Assembly (NCBI GenBank): GCA_965263045.1
Contig: CBDHGK010000016.1
Coordinates: forward strand, 21,162-85,161
Length of the DNA: 64,000 nucleotides
Direction of reading: 5' to 3'
From: G963664115 sp965263045
GTDB lineage: Bacteria; Acidobacteriota; Terriglobia; 20CM-2-55-15
Positions 61,540 to 64,000 of the stretch are shown here, piece by piece. Position 1 is the first letter of the stretch, and the number at the start of each line of letters is the position of its first letter. The translations under genes and the position numbers were made by a program. The notes beneath the pieces are model-generated. The model had not been told where the DNA came from. It saw nothing but the letters and a program-made list of their open reading frames with translations, and did no database searches.

Positions 61540-64000
61540 TTGATCAGGACTTACCTGGGAGCATTCGCGGCCCGGGTATTCGCCGCCATCGCGGACGCAG
61601 TCGCGTTCCTGCTGGCGCACGTGTTCGTGTTCAGCGCCGGCACACAGGCGATCGCGCAAGTCATGACTGCGCATTGCGCGCAGTGGCGCTGTCCCCCCCA
61701 ACAACCCTCTGAATTCCGGGAACTGAAGCCTGTTCCTGCCCGACGTTTCGGGAGCGCAGCCCGCCGACTGACGTCTTTTGCCAGTCCGTTGAGCGCAGTT
61801 CTACTGCTTGCGCTGGCCGCGCTACTGGCCGCCCCGATGCCGATACAGGCGGCGGGTAACGCCCAATTGGAACCGTGTTCGGGAGGCGGCTTCAACCCGA
61901 CGCCGACAGCGGTAGAGGTGGACGCCGTGCCCATCGTCGTCGAGTCGACCACTGACGACTACTTTGTGCTCTATGTGAAGCACGATGTGGACGGCGCGGA
62001 GGTGGAACTGCCTGTCCTGGTGAAGTTGGGTGAATCGGCCACTACGACCCTGGCCGAGAATGTGGAGGCGCTGCCCAAGGAGCGCTACCGGGTGGAGAAG
62101 TACCTCATCGCGGACCCGGCTGACGTGGACGGCGACTGTGTCGACGACATCACCGAACTCAATGATCTGGGGGCCATGAACCCAGTCAACCCTGCCGCCG
62201 ACGTTCCACTGAACGACGGCGCCGTGGCCCTTCCCGATCGGGCCACATTCGAGACGTATGCGTACGCGGACTCCGACGAAAGGTTATTTCTCAAGTACCT
62301 TGTGTTCGACGTGGACACCGACCGACCGCGTGTCTACTTTCAGAACTCCAACCTGTATAACAGCCATGGAGACTTCACAGGCGCAATTGGGTTGACACAG
62401 GTCGCGAGGTTCCGAGGGAGCGTCATTTATGACCCGGCGCTGGTCACCCCCGATGGTAGGCCCGGCGTCTACTACTACGAGAACGCATGGGAAGGCCTCT
62501 CGGTCGGCAACTCCTTCGCCCATGCGACACGCATTCATACGGTAATCGCCGCCAGCATGCCGCTGCTCGAGGACAACCTGGCTCTATATTTTCCAGGCTA
62601 CGACATTCTGAATTATCAGGACGAGTTAACTCTATTCAAGGACTCCCGGATCCCTCTTCTGTTCGATAGTGACATCGTCTCCGGCACCGACTTCCTGGCA
62701 TTGAACCCAGGGGAAGGGTATGGCCGACTGCGGGTCCTGGCCTCGGACGAGCGGCCCCACGCGCGTGACATCGCGCTCTACGAGGCGCTGCCCAACGAAC
62801 TGCCCCGTGTCGCCGGTATCATCAGCACCGTACCCCAGACGCCGCTTTCGCACGTCAACCTGCGGGCCATCCAGGACGGCATTCCCAACGCCTTCATCCG
62901 CGACGCCCGCGACGACCCTGCCATCGCGCCCCTGATAGATGGCTTCGTTCGTTACGAGGTGACCGACGACGGCTGGGAACTGCACACGGCCACCAAGGCG
63001 GAAGTCGATGCCCACTACGAGGCGGCTCGGCCCGCTCAGCCCCAGACACCGGAACGCGATCTCGCGGTCACGGGGATCAAACCCCTCAGTCAGATCGGTT
63101 TCGAGGACTGGACCGCGTTCGGCGTCAAGGCGGCCAACGTGGCTGTGCTGGGGACGCTGAGGTTTCCAGCGGGAACGGTTCCCGGCGGGTTTGCGATCCC
63201 GTTTTATTTCTACGACGAGTTCATGAAGGTCCACGATTTCTATACCCGCATTGAAACCATGCTGGCTGACCCCGACTTCCAGACGGACTTCGAGGTCCAG
63301 GACGACATGCTCGACGATCTGCGCGACGATATCGAGGACGCGGACTCGCCCCGGTGGATAGTCGACGACCTGACCACCATGCACGCCACGTATCCGGAGG
63401 GGCAATCACTGCGCTACCGGTCAAGCACGAACAACGAAGACCTGCCGGGCTTTAACGGGGCGGGGCTGTACGACTCCAAGACCCAGAATCCCGATGAGAC
63501 GGTGGAGGACGGCATCGACAAGTCCCTCAAGGGGGTGTTTGCCAGCCTGTGGACCTTCCGGGCCTTCACCGAGCGCGAGTTTTATCGCATCGATCATCTG
63601 GCCACGGCAATGGGGGTGCTGGTCCATCCCAACTACAAAGACGAGTTGGCCAACGGGGTGGCCGTCAGCTTTGACCCGACCGACCCGCTCTACGGCAATG
63701 ACGACTGGTACTACGTTAACACCCAGGTGGGTGAGGATCTGGTTACCAACCCCGAAGCCCACTCGGTGCCAGAGGAAATCCTGATATACAAGGATGGAAC
63801 ATACAGGGTACTTGCGATCTCGAACCAGGTGCCGTTGGGGCAACTCCTGATGAGCAACGCCCAACTGACACAGTTGCGCGATCACCTCACCGCGATCCAT
63901 GACCACTTCGAGGCGCTGTACGACCCCGCGACCGGCGAACCATTCGCCATGGAGATCGAGTTCAAGATCACCAACGAGGATATTCTGGCGATCAAGCAGG
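61540..64000 (+). CDS. Large exported protein with a PEP/pyruvate-binding (PPDK-N-like) domain (partial)
   Basis: The frame starts with TTG 61540 after GGAGG (61531-61534) and stays open to the window end, at least 820 residues. Residues about 75-105 (LTSFASPLSAVLLLALAALL then PMPIQAAG) look like a signal or anchor segment after an unusually long N-region; an ATG at 61663 is a possible internal start. The middle (about 105-530) has beta-rich exported-type sequence. Residues about 545-820 match the ATP-grasp-like N-domain of PEP synthase/PPDK: GTVPGGFAIPF, LRYRSSTNNEDLPGFNGAGL, SLWTFRAFTEREFYRID. The C-terminus lies outside. Confidence 0.8.
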   Translation, partial: MIRTYLGAFAARVFAAIADAVAFLLAHVFVFSAGTQAIAQVMTAHCAQWRCPPQQPSEFRELKPVPARRFGSAARRLTSFASPLSAVLLLALAALLAAPMPIQAAGNAQLEPCSGGGFNPTPTAVEVDAVPIVVESTTDDYFVLYVKHDVDGAEVELPVLVKLGESATTTLAENVEALPKERYRVEKYLIADPADVDGDCVDDITELNDLGAMNPVNPAADVPLNDGAVALPDRATFETYAYADSDERLFLKYLVFDVDTDRPRVYFQNSNLYNSHGDFTGAIGLTQVARFRGSVIYDPALVTPDGRPGVYYYENAWEGLSVGNSFAHATRIHTVIAASMPLLEDNLALYFPGYDILNYQDELTLFKDSRIPLLFDSDIVSGTDFLALNPGEGYGRLRVLASDERPHARDIALYEALPNELPRVAGIISTVPQTPLSHVNLRAIQDGIPNAFIRDARDDPAIAPLIDGFVRYEVTDDGWELHTATKAEVDAHYEAARPAQPQTPERDLAVTGIKPLSQIGFEDWTAFGVKAANVAVLGTLRFPAGTVPGGFAIPFYFYDEFMKVHDFYTRIETMLADPDFQTDFEVQDDMLDDLRDDIEDADSPRWIVDDLTTMHATYPEGQSLRYRSSTNNEDLPGFNGAGLYDSKTQNPDETVEDGIDKSLKGVFASLWTFRAFTEREFYRIDHLATAMGVLVHPNYKDELANGVAVSFDPTDPLYGNDDWYYVNTQVGEDLVTNPEAHSVPEEILIYKDGTYRVLAISNQVPLGQLLMSNAQLTQLRDHLTAIHDHFEALYDPATGEPFAMEIEFKITNEDILAIKQ

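Noticed and set aside
62632..63405. Minus-strand frame of 257 codons
   Set aside because: Antisense of the PPDK-N-like gene, which has clear conserved motifs.

Overview
The window reads as part of a conjugative, plasmid-like replicon, or an integrated element derived from one, in a GC-rich Gram-negative bacterium. The lineage cannot be fixed from sequence. LuxR-type regulators with an LTPAESQVA helix-turn-helix and secreted proteins with an FPQ...GGGW domain remind me of Acidobacteriota-like genomes, but that is a weak inference. I see no rRNA, tRNA or CRISPR array.

Region 1 (1-12.4 kb) is the transfer and replication backbone: the tail of a VirB4-like gene, virB9/trbG (frameshifted), virB10/trbI, three tandem trbJ/virB5-like genes, trbL/virB6, trbF/virB8, an unknown gene, traG/virD4, trbB/virB11 and a RepA-type initiator followed by three iterons. 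Many of these genes overlap by 4 bases, as in one operon. Region 2 (12.6-17.4 kb) is a sparse accessory zone with a 130-bp MITE-like element, a small coiled-coil protein resembling mobilisation accessory proteins, several small unknown genes, and a parA/ribbon-helix-helix partition operon with its own promoter and palindrome.

Region 3 (17.4-53.8 kb) is a large defence and mobile-element island. In order it holds an OLD-like AAA ATPase with a TOPRIM (DUF3226-like) partner; an XRE/ImmA-type regulatory pair; a ubiquitin-like operon (Ubl, E1 with DUF6791-like N-terminus, DUF6527-like protein); an IS3 element; a type III restriction-modification pair; an IS1380 element; a PD-(D/E)xK protein; an Mrr-like endonuclease; an IS6 element; a TIR protein with small membrane proteins; a MazG-like/uracil-DNA-glycosylase-like pair whose upstream gene was cut by an IS21 remnant; a TIR-SLOG protein; a TIR plus NMAD2-like operon; and two adjacent NTPases, the second carrying twelve near-identical 43-residue TPR-like repeats. 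Most of these systems are known by family only, so the likeliest new biology lies in the particular pairings: TIR with NMAD2, TIR with a RipA-like membrane protein, MazG with UDG, and the ATPase pair.

Region 4 (54.2-64 kb) has Tn3 debris, a LuxR-type regulator fragment, and a set of exported proteins: a matrixin metalloprotease operon, a protein sharing its C-terminal domain, and a large PEP/pyruvate-binding-domain protein running off the end. A palindrome, CTACCAATCTTGGTAG or its near copy, lies upstream of two of the exported-protein genes next to LuxR-type gene ends and may be a shared operator.

Several otherwise intact genes (virB9, the second trbJ, the IS1380 and second IS6 transposases) are broken by single-base shifts. 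This may be real decay or indel error in the assembly.
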